A DNA stretch of 64,000 bases from Alloactinosynnema sp. L-07 (GTDB lineage Bacteria; Actinomycetota; Actinomycetes; Mycobacteriales; Pseudonocardiaceae), in the NCBI RefSeq assembly GCF_900070365.1, contig NZ_LN850107.1, positions 3,596,001 to 3,660,000 on the forward strand, given 5' to 3'. This document shows, one piece after another, positions 8,502-17,087 of this stretch. Position 1 is the first letter of the stretch, and every line of letters starts with the position of its first letter. The notes below the pieces were generated by a model that searched no databases, was not told where the DNA came from, and worked only from the letters and a program-made list of their open reading frames with translations. Both the position numbers and the translations under genes were made by a program.

Positions 8502-10444
8502 CAGTGGTCCTCCACTTTCACGTGGTGCTCGTAGCTGAACACCAGGCTGTACCGGTCGACCTCGAGGCGCTGGGTCTCCTCGCCGCGTTCGCCGGTCACC
8601 GGGTTCGCGCCGAACAGGCGGACGTCCTCGACCATGTCCACCCCGCGCACCCGCTGCAGCAGCGCGTAGACGTCACCGGCCTGCACCGGCCTGCCGAACT
8701 GCCAGCCCCGCCCCTCGGTCCCGCCGGTGATCGGGTTGAGGTGCCCGTAGAGCGCCGCGAGCGCGTCGGCCCGTACCCGCGCGCGGTCCACCCGGGGCCG
8801 GGCGATCACCCGCGCCACGACCGTCACCCCTCGGTACCGGGGCGGCGACACCAGTACCCGCGTGCCGATCAGCCGCACCTCGTCGAGCCGGTCGGTGATC
8901 CGGGTCAGGGTGTCCTCCTCCGGCACCAGGTCGGCGAACGTGATCCGCCCGTCCACCTGCGCCGCGGCGGGCACCACCAGCACCCGAACCGATCCGGCGT
9001 CGACATCGTCGTCACCCGCCGTCACACACCGGACCCTGGCGATATCCGGGGCGGCCTCCTGGGTGATGGCCTCGTAGTCCTCGGCGGTGACCGCGCGGCT
9101 GCGGGTGCGCAGCAGGATCGGGCCGCGTGCCTTGGCCTGCTCGATGGTCTCCCCGTCTACTCCGCCCGACGCCGACTCCAGGTTCTCGACCGCCGAGACG
9201 AACGGGATCGACGACTTGAGTGTCCGGATCGCCCCGGCGCCGACGTTGCCGATCCGGCCGCCGCCGACCGCGTAGCGCCTCAGCCGCACGGTGGCCGCGG
9301 GCAGCGGCACCGCGCCGTACTGGCGCAACCCGCCCTCGGCCTCGCGGATCGCGGGTCCGAAGTGGATCGTCCCGGCCACCGCGTCGAGCAGGAAGTGCCG
9401 GTCGTCTGGCCCGCTGCCCGCGAAGTGCTGCACCTGCGACCACTCCTGCCAGCCGTCGTCGGAGGTCACCTCCAGCACGACCGACCCGACCACGGGGGCC
9501 TGTTCCACCGGGAACTCCTGCCCCGGCACGCCTTCCGAGACCCCCACCACCTCGTCCTCGATGACCTCGCAGTGCGCCGACACCACGGTCCCGCCGACCG
9601 TGCTGGCCGCGAGCCCGCCCACGGTCGGCGAATGCCGGTAGGTGGGGAACTCGGGGTCGACCTCGATGACCCTGGCCCGCAGCCACCCCGCCGCCTCGTC
9701 GGCGAACACCGCCGACTGGTGGTCGGGCGGCACGTGCACCAGCACCTCGCCGCCCATGTTGAGCGCCCCGGTCCCGTCCGTGCTGACCAGGCACTCGACC
9801 CACTCGGCGCCGTTGTAGGCCTCCCACACCAGGGGCGGATGGTCCGGGTGCACACCGACACCCTCGACACTCGCGTCCAGATCCAGCCGCACCACACAGT
9901 TCGGCACGGCCGAGGTCAGCCCGACCAGCAGCACGTCCCCCGGCTCTGGCACCGCCGAGAACGCCGGGAACCGCCCGCCCATCTTCAGTTCCTCGGTCCG
10001 GACGACCGGATCACCGTCCGCGTTGCCGATCGTCGCCACCACCGACAACGCACAGGGCACAAGACTGAGGTCGCGAGTCGTCGAGAACACGATCGATTCG
10101 TCCACCTCGGTGCGCATGGTGGCGACCGTGGTGCCGACCGGGATGCCGACGCTGGTGATCGCCGGGGCCGACAGCCAGAACGTCACCGGTGCCTGGGCCG
10201 GGGTGGCGGGGATCAGGCGCAGGCCGATCAGGTCGAGGAACTTGACGTAGAGGCGGTCCGGGACCTGGTTGAGCCGGAACAGCAGCTGGTCGGTCATGAA
10301 CGCGAAGGTCTCGATCAGCGTCACACCGGGATCGGACACGTTGTGGTCTGTCCACTCAGGACAGCGGCGCATCACCATGCGCTTGGCGTCGTCGACCAGG
10401 TCCTGGAAGCGGCGGTCGTCGAGGTTGGGGGTGGGCAGCGCCAT
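8501..10444 (-). CDS. Putative baseplate assembly protein J/gp47-like (Afp11 type)
   Basis: A 647-residue protein of the TIGR02243/baseplate J class. The N-terminus (PNLDDRRFQDLVDDAKRMV... PEWTDHNVSDPGVTLIETFA) is typical of the family, as is the C-terminal half (ARGPILLRTRSRAVTAEDYEAITQEA, then RVLVVPAAAQVDGRI). It forms the baseplate wedge that surrounds the spike hub and triggers sheath contraction. Length is normal. Start and stop overlap both neighbours by one base, placing it firmly between gp25 and the tail protein I-like gene, the usual order in eCIS and R-pyocin-like loci. Confidence 0.92.
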   Translation of the reverse strand: MALPTPNLDDRRFQDLVDDAKRMVMRRCPEWTDHNVSDPGVTLIETFAFMTDQLLFRLNQVPDRLYVKFLDLIGLRLIPATPAQAPVTFWLSAPAITSVGIPVGTTVATMRTEVDESIVFSTTRDLSLVPCALSVVATIGNADGDPVVRTEELKMGGRFPAFSAVPEPGDVLLVGLTSAVPNCVVRLDLDASVEGVGVHPDHPPLVWEAYNGAEWVECLVSTDGTGALNMGGEVLVHVPPDHQSAVFADEAAGWLRARVIEVDPEFPTYRHSPTVGGLAASTVGGTVVSAHCEVIEDEVVGVSEGVPGQEFPVEQAPVVGSVVLEVTSDDGWQEWSQVQHFAGSGPDDRHFLLDAVAGTIHFGPAIREAEGGLRQYGAVPLPAATVRLRRYAVGGGRIGNVGAGAIRTLKSSIPFVSAVENLESASGGVDGETIEQAKARGPILLRTRSRAVTAEDYEAITQEAAPDIARVRCVTAGDDDVDAGSVRVLVVPAAAQVDGRITFADLVPEEDTLTRITDRLDEVRLIGTRVLVSPPRYRGVTVVARVIARPRVDRARVRADALAALYGHLNPITGGTEGRGWQFGRPVQAGDVYALLQRVRGVDMVEDVRLFGANPVTGERGEETQRLEVDRYSLVFSYEHHVKVEDH

Positions 10445-10851
10445 CAGTAGTCACTCCCGTCCTCAGGGATGGAGTAGAAGGGGAAGACCAGGTTGCGCCG
10501 GTCGTTGGTGTCCTTGATCCGGTAGCGGATGTCGATGTAGAGCGTCCCCGCCGAATACGGGTCGGGATTCACGTCGACAATCTCGATGTCCACCCGCGGC
10601 TCCCACCGCAGCAGCGCCTTGCGCACCTCGTGCGACAACTCGGCGATAGTCTCCATGTTCGACGGCCGGAACACGAAGTCGCGGATGCGGCTGCCGAACT
10701 CCGGCCGCATCGGGCGTTCGCCGGGGTAGGTGGCCAGGATCAGCCGCATCGCCTGCTCCAGCTCCACCTCCCGCCGGACCAGGGCGATCCCGCCCTGCGA
10801 TCCGACGCCGAGCGGGAAGGCCCACCCGGCACCGACGAAGTCCTGCGACAT
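10444..10851 (-). CDS. GPW/gp25-like baseplate protein (Afp9 type)
   Basis: A 135-residue gp25-family protein, the inner wedge component that docks the first sheath ring onto the baseplate. The family signature is visible: GSQGGIALVRREVELEQAMRLILATYPGERPMRPEFGSRI, then IAELSHEVRKALLRWEPRVDI and a C-terminal YIDIRYRIKDTNDRRNLVFPFY strand pair. A strong ribosome site (AGGAGG) lies upstream of the ATG at 10851. Its stop overlaps the baseplate J start (TGATG). A 34-base gap separates it from the spike gene. Confidence 0.92.
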   Translation of the reverse strand: MSQDFVGAGWAFPLGVGSQGGIALVRREVELEQAMRLILATYPGERPMRPEFGSRIRDFVFRPSNMETIAELSHEVRKALLRWEPRVDIEIVDVNPDPYSAGTLYIDIRYRIKDTNDRRNLVFPFYSIPEDGSDY

Positions 10852-10885
10852 CGCGCCTCCTGTATCGACAACAGCCCAACTTGAC

Positions 10886-12793
10886 TCAGTTCAACTTCAC
10901 GGTCTGACCCTTGATCTCCGTGACCATGTCCGCTTCGACCTTGACCGTCTTCCCCTTCAGCGACAGCGCCCCGGTCGTCTCCAGCTTGATGCCGCCCATG
11001 CCCGCCTTGATCGTGATGGAGCCCATGGCGCCGCACTCGATCGTCAGCTCGCCCTGCCCCTTGCTGACCGGCTTGGCCGGGTCGCACACCAGCTTCACCG
11101 TGCCCGCGGCCTGGTCGATGTGGAGGGAGAGCTTGTCGTCCTTGGTGCCGACGACGACCTCGGACTTGGTCGGCGGGGCGGACCCCGGCGGCCCTGGCGG
11201 CAGTTCGTCGGTGAACAGCAGCCGGTTGCCCGCGGGCGAGGCCAGCCCGCGCTCGGTCACCACACCCGACCCGTTCACCGCGGTCTTCAAATGCCCGAAC
11301 GCGGAATTGTCGTTGATCAGTCCACCTAGGACATACGGTCGCCGGGGATCGCCGAACTCGAAGCCGACCAGCACCTCGTCGCCCACCTCGGGAACGAACA
11401 TCACCCCGCTGCGCCGCCCCGCCCCGACCTGCGCCACGCGCGCCCAGTCCGACTCGTAGTTCGGCGACAGCCACGGCATCGCGACCTTGACCCGCGCGGC
11501 CTTGTCCGGGTCCTTCACGTTCGTCACCAGCGCGCACACCAGCCCGTCCAGCGGCGGGCGCCGGGCGGCCCCGCCCGTGAGCCGCAGCAGCGACCGGTCC
11601 TGCCTGCCGCTGACCCAGAACCGGGTGTGGTAGCCGCCTTCGAGCGGGTCGAAGACGTGCCGCGCGTTGGTGACGACCCACTGGCCGGCGAACTGCTTGG
11701 GCACCCCGGCGATGGTGACGGTGCCGCCCGCCTGGATCTCCGGGTCACCCTCGGCGTCGCCCTCGGCCTCGGCGAACGTGCTGGACACGTGGTCGGCCAG
11801 GCTCTTGGCCACGATCCCCGCGACGGTGTCGGCGTTGGGTCCGCGCGCGAGCGGTCGGTCGACCACCACATACGCGGTGTTGCTCGGCGCGGTGCCCAGG
11901 TTGAGCGCGGGCATGCCGGGGATCGCGGGTGGGGCGGGCAGCGCCACGGGCAGCGCGAGACCGTCGGTGAACGAGTTGGCCAGCGCGGCGGGCTTCTGCC
12001 CGTCGATCTTCACCGAGCCGGTCTCGGCGGCCGACTTGCCGACCGCGACCCTGGCCGCCTTGGTGTCCCAGACTCGGACCTCGACATCCGGGGTCAGGTT
12101 CGCCGCGGAGATCCGGGGCAGGAACGTGCGCAGGTTGCCCTTGAAGGTCAGCGTCGACCCGAGCCCGACCATCGACGCCGCCGCGTCCATCAGCCCGCCG
12201 CCCGCTCCGCTACCGGAGGCCTTGCGGAAGAAGAATTCCCCGCCCACCACGCCGGTCTCGTAGCCGACCTCCCTGGCGCGTTCGGTCAGGAACTCCCAGT
12301 CGGTCTGGGCGATCTGGGCGAGGTGGTCGTGGGTCGTGCTCGTCGCGTCGATCGTGCCCGACCGCAGGCCCGCGTCCTTGGCGATCTGACGGGCGATGTC
12401 GGAGTCCTTCATGTTGACGAACGTGCGGGTGCGCTTGGCCCGCTGCAGCCGGTGCGCCTTCTCATAGCCGCGCACGACGGTGAGGATCATCGAGTCCTGG
12501 CACAGCGCCTCGACCGCGGTGACCTCGCCCTTGATCAGCGACGTCGCCGCGGGCGTCCCGGCCTTGTTGCCCTTGACCTCGATCACCGAGCCGATCTTGA
12601 TGCCCGCGTCGTCGAGGAAGGTGCCCGCGTTGTCCAGGAAGGTCAGCTCGAACATGTCCGGCAGGTGCAGGTGGGTGTCGACGACCGCGCGGATGAGCAG
12701 CTGGGAGACGGTGGGCAGCATCGGGATGCCGACCGGGTACCCGACCAGCAACGCGGGCATGACCACGCCCGTGCTCTCACCGCCCGGCATCAT
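10886..12793 (-). CDS. VgrG-like spike protein (Afp8 type; gp27/gp5 fold)
   Basis: A 635-residue hub and spike protein. The N-terminal two-thirds resemble phage late control protein D/gp27 (VRGYEKAHRLQRAKRTRTFVNMKDSDIARQIAKDAGL; TDWEFLTERAREVGYE). From about residue 415 comes an OB-fold gp5-like domain (GLVCALVTNVKDPDKAARVKVAMPWL; PEVGDEVLVGFEFGDPRRPYVLGGL), then a C-terminal beta-helix-like needle. It trimerises at the tip of the tube and carries the PAAR cap. The ATG at 12793 was chosen because it overlaps the LysM gene stop as TGATG; the longer in-frame extension is within that gene. Confidence 0.9.
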   Translation of the reverse strand: MMPGGESTGVVMPALLVGYPVGIPMLPTVSQLLIRAVVDTHLHLPDMFELTFLDNAGTFLDDAGIKIGSVIEVKGNKAGTPAATSLIKGEVTAVEALCQDSMILTVVRGYEKAHRLQRAKRTRTFVNMKDSDIARQIAKDAGLRSGTIDATSTTHDHLAQIAQTDWEFLTERAREVGYETGVVGGEFFFRKASGSGAGGGLMDAAASMVGLGSTLTFKGNLRTFLPRISAANLTPDVEVRVWDTKAARVAVGKSAAETGSVKIDGQKPAALANSFTDGLALPVALPAPPAIPGMPALNLGTAPSNTAYVVVDRPLARGPNADTVAGIVAKSLADHVSSTFAEAEGDAEGDPEIQAGGTVTIAGVPKQFAGQWVVTNARHVFDPLEGGYHTRFWVSGRQDRSLLRLTGGAARRPPLDGLVCALVTNVKDPDKAARVKVAMPWLSPNYESDWARVAQVGAGRRSGVMFVPEVGDEVLVGFEFGDPRRPYVLGGLINDNSAFGHLKTAVNGSGVVTERGLASPAGNRLLFTDELPPGPPGSAPPTKSEVVVGTKDDKLSLHIDQAAGTVKLVCDPAKPVSKGQGELTIECGAMGSITIKAGMGGIKLETTGALSLKGKTVKVEADMVTEIKGQTVKLN

Positions 12794-13599
12794 CAGGCCA
12801 GCTCCTCGGGGTTGGGCAGGTAGACCGTCTGGCCGGGCCGCAGCCGCGACGGGTCCTGGATGCCGTTGACCTCGGCGATCCGCCGCCACAGCCCGGGCCG
12901 CCCGTAGTGCGTGGTGGCGATCGACTGGAGGCTGTCGCCGGAGGACACCGTGTGCGAGCGGCGGCCGGGCAGGCCGCCCGACGTCGGGTTGGTCGGCAGG
13001 CTGGCCAGCATGCTGGGCTGTTGCCGCATGGACAGGTCGACCTCGGCGCGCAGCGGGATCCCGGTGAAGTCGAAGCGGACGAAGTTGATGCTCACACTGA
13101 CCAGCCGCACCTGGTACAGGAACGCGACCATCGGCGGACCCCACTGGAAGGTGATCTCCGGCAGCGTGGTCTCCAGCGTCGCGCCCGCGATGCCCATCGA
13201 CCCGATGCCGCTGAACGGGCTCATCCAGCGCAGCAGCTGGTCGCAGCGCAGCTTGGCGGTGATCCCCTCGAAAATGATCTTGCTGATGGTGATCATCGGC
13301 GCCTGGACGGCCTTGGTGATCGTGCCCGACGCGCCGCCGGGATCGTGCAGCGACTGCATGTTCGGCCGGACCGTGTAGGTCGCGCTGCGCTTGATCGAGA
13401 TCTTCTCGGGGTTGAAGTCGAAGGGCACCAGGCCGGGCGTCTTGGGGTTGATGCAGACAAGCACCGCGGGCACCCGCGCGCCCGCCATCATCGCCGTGCT
13501 GACCACACCGCCCACCGCGGCACTGGCCGCGCCCACGGCCGCCGAGCCGCCCTTTACCTTGCCCGCGACGCTGGCGCCGACGCCCACACTCATCGTCAT
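12793..13599 (-). CDS. Tube-baseplate adaptor with C-terminal LysM domain (Afp7 type)
   Basis: A 268-residue protein. The central region (LVPFDFNPEKISIKRSATYT) matches the conserved core of eCIS Afp7-like tube initiators, and residues about 218-264 form a LysM domain (HTVSSGDSLQSIATTHYGRPGLWRRIAEVNGI), as in gp53-like baseplate proteins. In the family it connects the inner tube to the baseplate hub. An alanine/glycine-rich N-terminal stretch precedes the core. The ATG at 13599 has GGGAG 8 bases upstream. The stop overlaps the spike gene start. Confidence 0.88.
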   Translation of the reverse strand: MTMSVGVGASVAGKVKGGSAAVGAASAAVGGVVSTAMMAGARVPAVLVCINPKTPGLVPFDFNPEKISIKRSATYTVRPNMQSLHDPGGASGTITKAVQAPMITISKIIFEGITAKLRCDQLLRWMSPFSGIGSMGIAGATLETTLPEITFQWGPPMVAFLYQVRLVSVSINFVRFDFTGIPLRAEVDLSMRQQPSMLASLPTNPTSGGLPGRRSHTVSSGDSLQSIATTHYGRPGLWRRIAEVNGIQDPSRLRPGQTVYLPNPEELA

Positions 13600-13609
13600 C
13601 TCGCGCTCC

Positions 13610-13672
13610 CTACAGGATACCCTCGTGCACCAACATCAGGCCCACCATCACACCGTCAACTCCCCACTCCAC
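13610..13672 (-). pseudogene. Remnant of a tube-protein 3' end
   Basis: Directly after the stop codon of the tube paralogue at 13673, the same reading frame continues for 20 sense codons to a second stop. The last residues read GLMLVHEGIL, nearly repeating the true C-terminus of the preceding gene (SLTLVHEGFL). The match also holds at DNA level. This looks like the tail of a deleted or recombined extra tube gene, or a local duplication. A GTG is the first codon, but no ribosome site supports separate translation. Confidence 0.6.
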
Positions 13673-14125
13673 CTACAAGAAACCCTCATGCACCAAGGTC
13701 AGGCTCTCGATCGCGATCCCCAGCGTCATCGCGTCCAGGTCCGGTCCCTTCCACGCGCTCGGGTAGACGTTGCGCAGCTGCCAGGACGAGACCTCCTGGG
13801 CGCGCGCGTCGTACAGGGTGATCTGCGCGGTGCCGCCGGGGGCGCCGAACATCGACTGCACCCAGCCGTTCGCCCGGCCGCGCAGCCACTTCTGCACGCT
13901 TTCGGCGCCCGCCTTGTCCATCGCGCGTTCCAGCGTCACCTCGGGGTATTCGAGGTGACCGGGGAGCAGCGGCTCGTAGAGGTAGTTCGCGCCCTCCTTG
14001 ACCTTGACGGGGTTGAACTTCACCGCCAGGCCTTTGCACCGCGCCCAGCCGCCGAGGTCCACGCCATCGACGGAAACGTGGAACCGCAGGGTGAGCGCGA
14101 GCATCGAGGACACGCTGAGGGCCAT
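13673..14125 (-). CDS. Tube protein paralogue 3 (T4 gp19 family)
   Basis: A 150-residue gp19-like inner tube protein. Family features are a short N-terminal strand (LRFHVSVDGVDLGGWARCKGL), the loop with NYLYEPLLPGHLEYPEVTLERAM, and a C-terminal LTLVHEGFL strand. Contractile systems with several tube paralogues use the minor ones near the baseplate as adaptors, and its place next to the LysM adaptor fits that. It lies 3 bases after the previous tube gene. A remnant of another copy follows its stop. Confidence 0.88.
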   Translation of the reverse strand: MALSVSSMLALTLRFHVSVDGVDLGGWARCKGLAVKFNPVKVKEGANYLYEPLLPGHLEYPEVTLERAMDKAGAESVQKWLRGRANGWVQSMFGAPGGTAQITLYDARAQEVSSWQLRNVYPSAWKGPDLDAMTLGIAIESLTLVHEGFL

Positions 14126-14128
14126 CGG

Positions 14129-14593
14129 TCAGCCCAGCTTGATCAGGTCTTCGAGGAAACCCAGATGCGCGAGTTCCAGTGTCTCCAGCGACACCTGGCT
14201 GGCCCCCGCGTCGAACCCCGCGATCGCCCATTTCACCGGCATCACGTCACGCAGTTCCCAGTCGGTGATGACGGCGTCGCCCTGCTTGGATCCGCGCAGC
14301 TCGATCTTGGCGACGAACTTCTCATGCTCGAAGGAGTTCTTGCTGAGCCACTCTCGCACCGTCTTGGTCTCCTCGGAGACCGCCCGGGTCAGCTTCACGT
14401 TGCTGTACTTGGTGTTTCCCGGGTAGTAGAAGCGATCGTTGCCGTTGTCTCCCGCCCGGTACTCGGCGACGTCCCACGTCACGTCCAGGCCGTCGGCCTT
14501 GTACCAGCTGCCGAGGTTGTAAATCTCCTTGCCGCTCATCGTGACGATGAACCGGTTGGCTAGGCCGATCTTGCTCGCGTCGCTGAGTGCCAC
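14129..14593 (-). CDS. Tube protein paralogue 2 (T4 gp19 family)
   Basis: A 154-residue gp19-family tube protein, starting near the N-terminus with NRFIVTMSGKEIYNLGSWYKADGL and continuing with DNGNDRFYYPGNTKYSNVKLTRAV and a C-terminal ETLELAHLGFL strand. It is clearly related to the paralogue at 13673 but more divergent from the one at 17470. It is probably an adaptor ring between main tube and baseplate. It starts 9 bases after the DUF4157 gene stop, with GAGGGGAC as ribosome site. Confidence 0.88.
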   Translation of the reverse strand: MALSDASKIGLANRFIVTMSGKEIYNLGSWYKADGLDVTWDVAEYRAGDNGNDRFYYPGNTKYSNVKLTRAVSEETKTVREWLSKNSFEHEKFVAKIELRGSKQGDAVITDWELRDVMPVKWAIAGFDAGASQVSLETLELAHLGFLEDLIKLG

Positions 14594-14602
14594 GGTCCCC
14601 TC

Positions 14603-16918
14603 CTATCGGAAATCGGTGAGCAGGCCGGACCGCTCGCGGTCGACCAGCAGTTCCAGGCGCAGCCTGCTGCGCACGCGGTCATAGAGGCGGGCGGCTAGGT
14701 CCTCGATGTCGACCCGGTCGAGGTCGATGGGCTCCTCTTCGCTGCCGTGCATGTCCCTTGTGGAGCCGGACCCCCCGGTCGACGACGCCGAGTCTGGGCG
14801 CCTGCCGCCGCGGTAGAGGTCGTCACCGGATCGTTCGGTGAAGCTGACGGTGTCGCCGAACGAGGTGCCCGCATCGGGGTCGAGCTGGTCGGACTGGCTG
14901 GAGGAGCCGCCGCTGCCTGCCGCCGGGCTGCCGCCGGACTGGGCGAGAGCGGCGGCGAGGCTCAGCCGCCCGGCGGCGGCTGTCGGGCTCGCCCCGGCTC
15001 CGCCTCGGCCCGCACCCGCGCCTGTCCTGCTGAGCAGGTCGTCACCGGACCGCGTGGTGAAGCTGACGGTGTCGCCGAACGCGCCGCCCTCTTCCGGGTT
15101 GATGGGCCGCGCCGACGAACCCGATGTCCTCCCGCCGCCTCCGGCTTCCTCCTGGTCGATGACGCGTTCGATGCGTTCGAGGTCGGCGTCCTCCAGATAG
15201 CTGAGCAGCGGCTCGCCCTGGGACGCGCGTTCCATGTTCAGGTTCTCCAGCCATTCGGCTTCGAGTTCCTGGCGGCGGGCGGCGCGGTCGGTTGTGCCCA
15301 CGGTCCTCGCCGCGGCACGGCCGGGGCCGGTCCGGGACGTGGACCGGGTCGGCGCCGTCGCGTCGGCACCACGCCGTTCGGTGAAGCTGACCGTGTCGCC
15401 GAACGAGCCACCGGCCGTAGGCGGCGTGGTGGTTCCGGACCGCCGCTCCCGGTCGGCTTGCGCGGAGGGGGCGTGCCATTCCTCAAGGACACGGTGGGCT
15501 GAACTCTCGGCCACCTGCTGGATCTCCTCGCGCGCCTCTTGGTCGAAGTGCGAGCGGGTCGGGTCCGGCGGGGTGGTGTGGGTCAGCGCGAGTTGGGCGG
15601 CGCCCGCGAGGCTGGGCGCGGCTCCGCCGGTGGGGTGCGGCGGGTGGATCAGGGGCGTGTCGGGGAGGCCCGCGTGCCGGTGTTCGGCCGCGACCGCCTC
15701 GGCTTCCAGTCTGCGACCCTCCGGTGTGGACAGTCCGGGCAGGTTCGCGCCGATGGTGCGTTGCTGGACCACGTGGACGAGTTCGTGGGCCAGGAGGGCT
15801 TTCGTCTTGCCGCTGGTGATCGGGCCCGCGCTGTCGGGCAGGTAGACGGCGCCGTCCTTGGCGAACGCCCGCGCTCCCCGGGACCGCGCCTCGGCGTCGA
15901 CCGCTGGGCCGCGGAAGACGGGGACATCGGAGACGTCCGCGCCGCGTTCCTGGCGGACGGCACCGGCGAGATCGGGTGGGACCTGCTCGCGCACGATCCT
16001 GCTGGCGACCTGGGGAAGTTCGGCATGGTGAACCAGCGGAGCCGCCGTCACCGGGTTCGGTGGCGGCGGTGGCGGTGGCGGTGCGGGGGGCGGCGGTTCG
16101 GGCGGCGGCTCCACAGCGGGTTCCTGGGCCGAATAGGAGATCGGCGCGCCGAGGCCGAGCCTGCGCGTCTGTCCGAGCGAGGGGCGCTTCCGCGGCACCA
16201 GCGGCACTTCCGCCTCTCTCGGCGGGAGAATCGGTTCGGGCTTGAAGATCGGTGGGTTGGCGGGGATGTTCGACGGGATGGCCAGCGGGGCGTCGGGGAT
16301 GGGTTCCGGGCCGGTTTGTTCAAGCCACGTCGGCACATAGCGCATCCACGCGGGCGCCCGGTAGGGCTCGGCGGGCACTCGGGGCTCGCCAACGAACTCG
16401 TCGGTCGCCACGGTCAACGTCGGCCGGTCCCGAACCGGCGCCACGACCACGGGCCGAGGTATCGGGGCGGGAGTTTCCTCGACCTCTACCGGCTCGGCGG
16501 GTGGCCGCTTCCTGGGTCGGACCGTCAGCGGCGGGCCATCGGTCCGGCGAATGGGCAGCGCCAGCGCCAGCCCTTCGACCCGCCCCACCGCGGGCTCGAT
16601 CCGCACCCGCCGGACCGGCACCCGCCCAGGCAACGGCGGCTGAACCGGCGCGGGCCCCATCACCAACGGCGCGGCAAGCGCCACCGTCGGCGCCAGCGGC
16701 GGCAGGAGAACCCAGTCATGCCCCCGGTTTTCCACCCGTTCGGGCGACCCCGAGTCATCCACAGCCGCCCCCGAACCAAGATCGACTGGCACCCCCGCCG
16801 GGTAGACTGGCCTAGGGCTGTCCCCCCTGGGCAGGGTGGGGGCTGCGTGCTGGGGGTTCGGCGGTTCCTGGGTTGTCAGGGGTGTGGCGCCGCGGCGGCG
16901 GCGGATTGGCCAGCGCAT
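14603..16918 (-). CDS. DUF4157 eCIS core protein with HExxH motif and internal repeats
   Basis: A 771-residue protein carrying the DUF4157 metallopeptidase-like domain found in eCIS loci and their associated toxins. The zinc-site signature HELVH is intact at about residues 378-382 within TKALLAHELVHVVQQRT. An N-terminal Pro/Arg-rich disordered region (about 1-300, with a poly-proline run near 275-290) precedes it. The C-terminal part carries three copies of a G-x-FGDTVSFTxRxGxD motif (about residues 505, 612 and 686) separated by Ser/Gly/Thr-rich linkers, and ends with a charged helical segment (LAARLYDRVRSRLRLELLVDRERSGLLTDFR in all, last 31 residues). It may be cargo, a maturation protease or a structural component; the sequence does not decide. 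The ATG has GGAGGGG upstream. Confidence 0.85.
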   Translation of the reverse strand: MRWPIRRRRGATPLTTQEPPNPQHAAPTLPRGDSPRPVYPAGVPVDLGSGAAVDDSGSPERVENRGHDWVLLPPLAPTVALAAPLVMGPAPVQPPLPGRVPVRRVRIEPAVGRVEGLALALPIRRTDGPPLTVRPRKRPPAEPVEVEETPAPIPRPVVVAPVRDRPTLTVATDEFVGEPRVPAEPYRAPAWMRYVPTWLEQTGPEPIPDAPLAIPSNIPANPPIFKPEPILPPREAEVPLVPRKRPSLGQTRRLGLGAPISYSAQEPAVEPPPEPPPPAPPPPPPPPNPVTAAPLVHHAELPQVASRIVREQVPPDLAGAVRQERGADVSDVPVFRGPAVDAEARSRGARAFAKDGAVYLPDSAGPITSGKTKALLAHELVHVVQQRTIGANLPGLSTPEGRRLEAEAVAAEHRHAGLPDTPLIHPPHPTGGAAPSLAGAAQLALTHTTPPDPTRSHFDQEAREEIQQVAESSAHRVLEEWHAPSAQADRERRSGTTTPPTAGGSFGDTVSFTERRGADATAPTRSTSRTGPGRAAARTVGTTDRAARRQELEAEWLENLNMERASQGEPLLSYLEDADLERIERVIDQEEAGGGGRTSGSSARPINPEEGGAFGDTVSFTTRSGDDLLSRTGAGAGRGGAGASPTAAAGRLSLAAALAQSGGSPAAGSGGSSSQSDQLDPDAGTSFGDTVSFTERSGDDLYRGGRRPDSASSTGGSGSTRDMHGSEEEPIDLDRVDIEDLAARLYDRVRSRLRLELLVDRERSGLLTDFR

Positions 16919-16934
16919 CGGCGCCCCTCCCGTC

Positions 16935-17087
16935 TCATTCGTCGAGTCTGCTGTGGATTCGGCCGATCTCGGTGATCAGCCGGTCGCGCACCGGGTGTTC
17001 GAGGTCGAGGATCGAGTCGAACGTCCAGTGCAGGTAGTAGGCGACGTACGCGACCTCCTCCCACAGTCGGTCGGGCGCGTACGTCAC
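16935..17087 (-). CDS. DUF6760-type small eCIS protein, 50 residues
   Basis: A short gene with convincing coding signs. The GTG start at 17087 overlaps the stop of the preceding gene as GTGA, with a GGGGGG ribosome site. The product begins VTYAPDRLWEEVAYVAYYLH and contains WTFDSILDLEHPVRDRL before its end at ...RIHSRLDE. Small proteins of this sequence type lie between tube and DUF4157 or tape-measure genes in actinobacterial eCIS loci. The role is unknown; its place, where phage loci keep tail assembly chaperones, suggests assembly. Confidence 0.8.
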   Translation of the reverse strand: MTYAPDRLWEEVAYVAYYLHWTFDSILDLEHPVRDRLITEIGRIHSRLDE

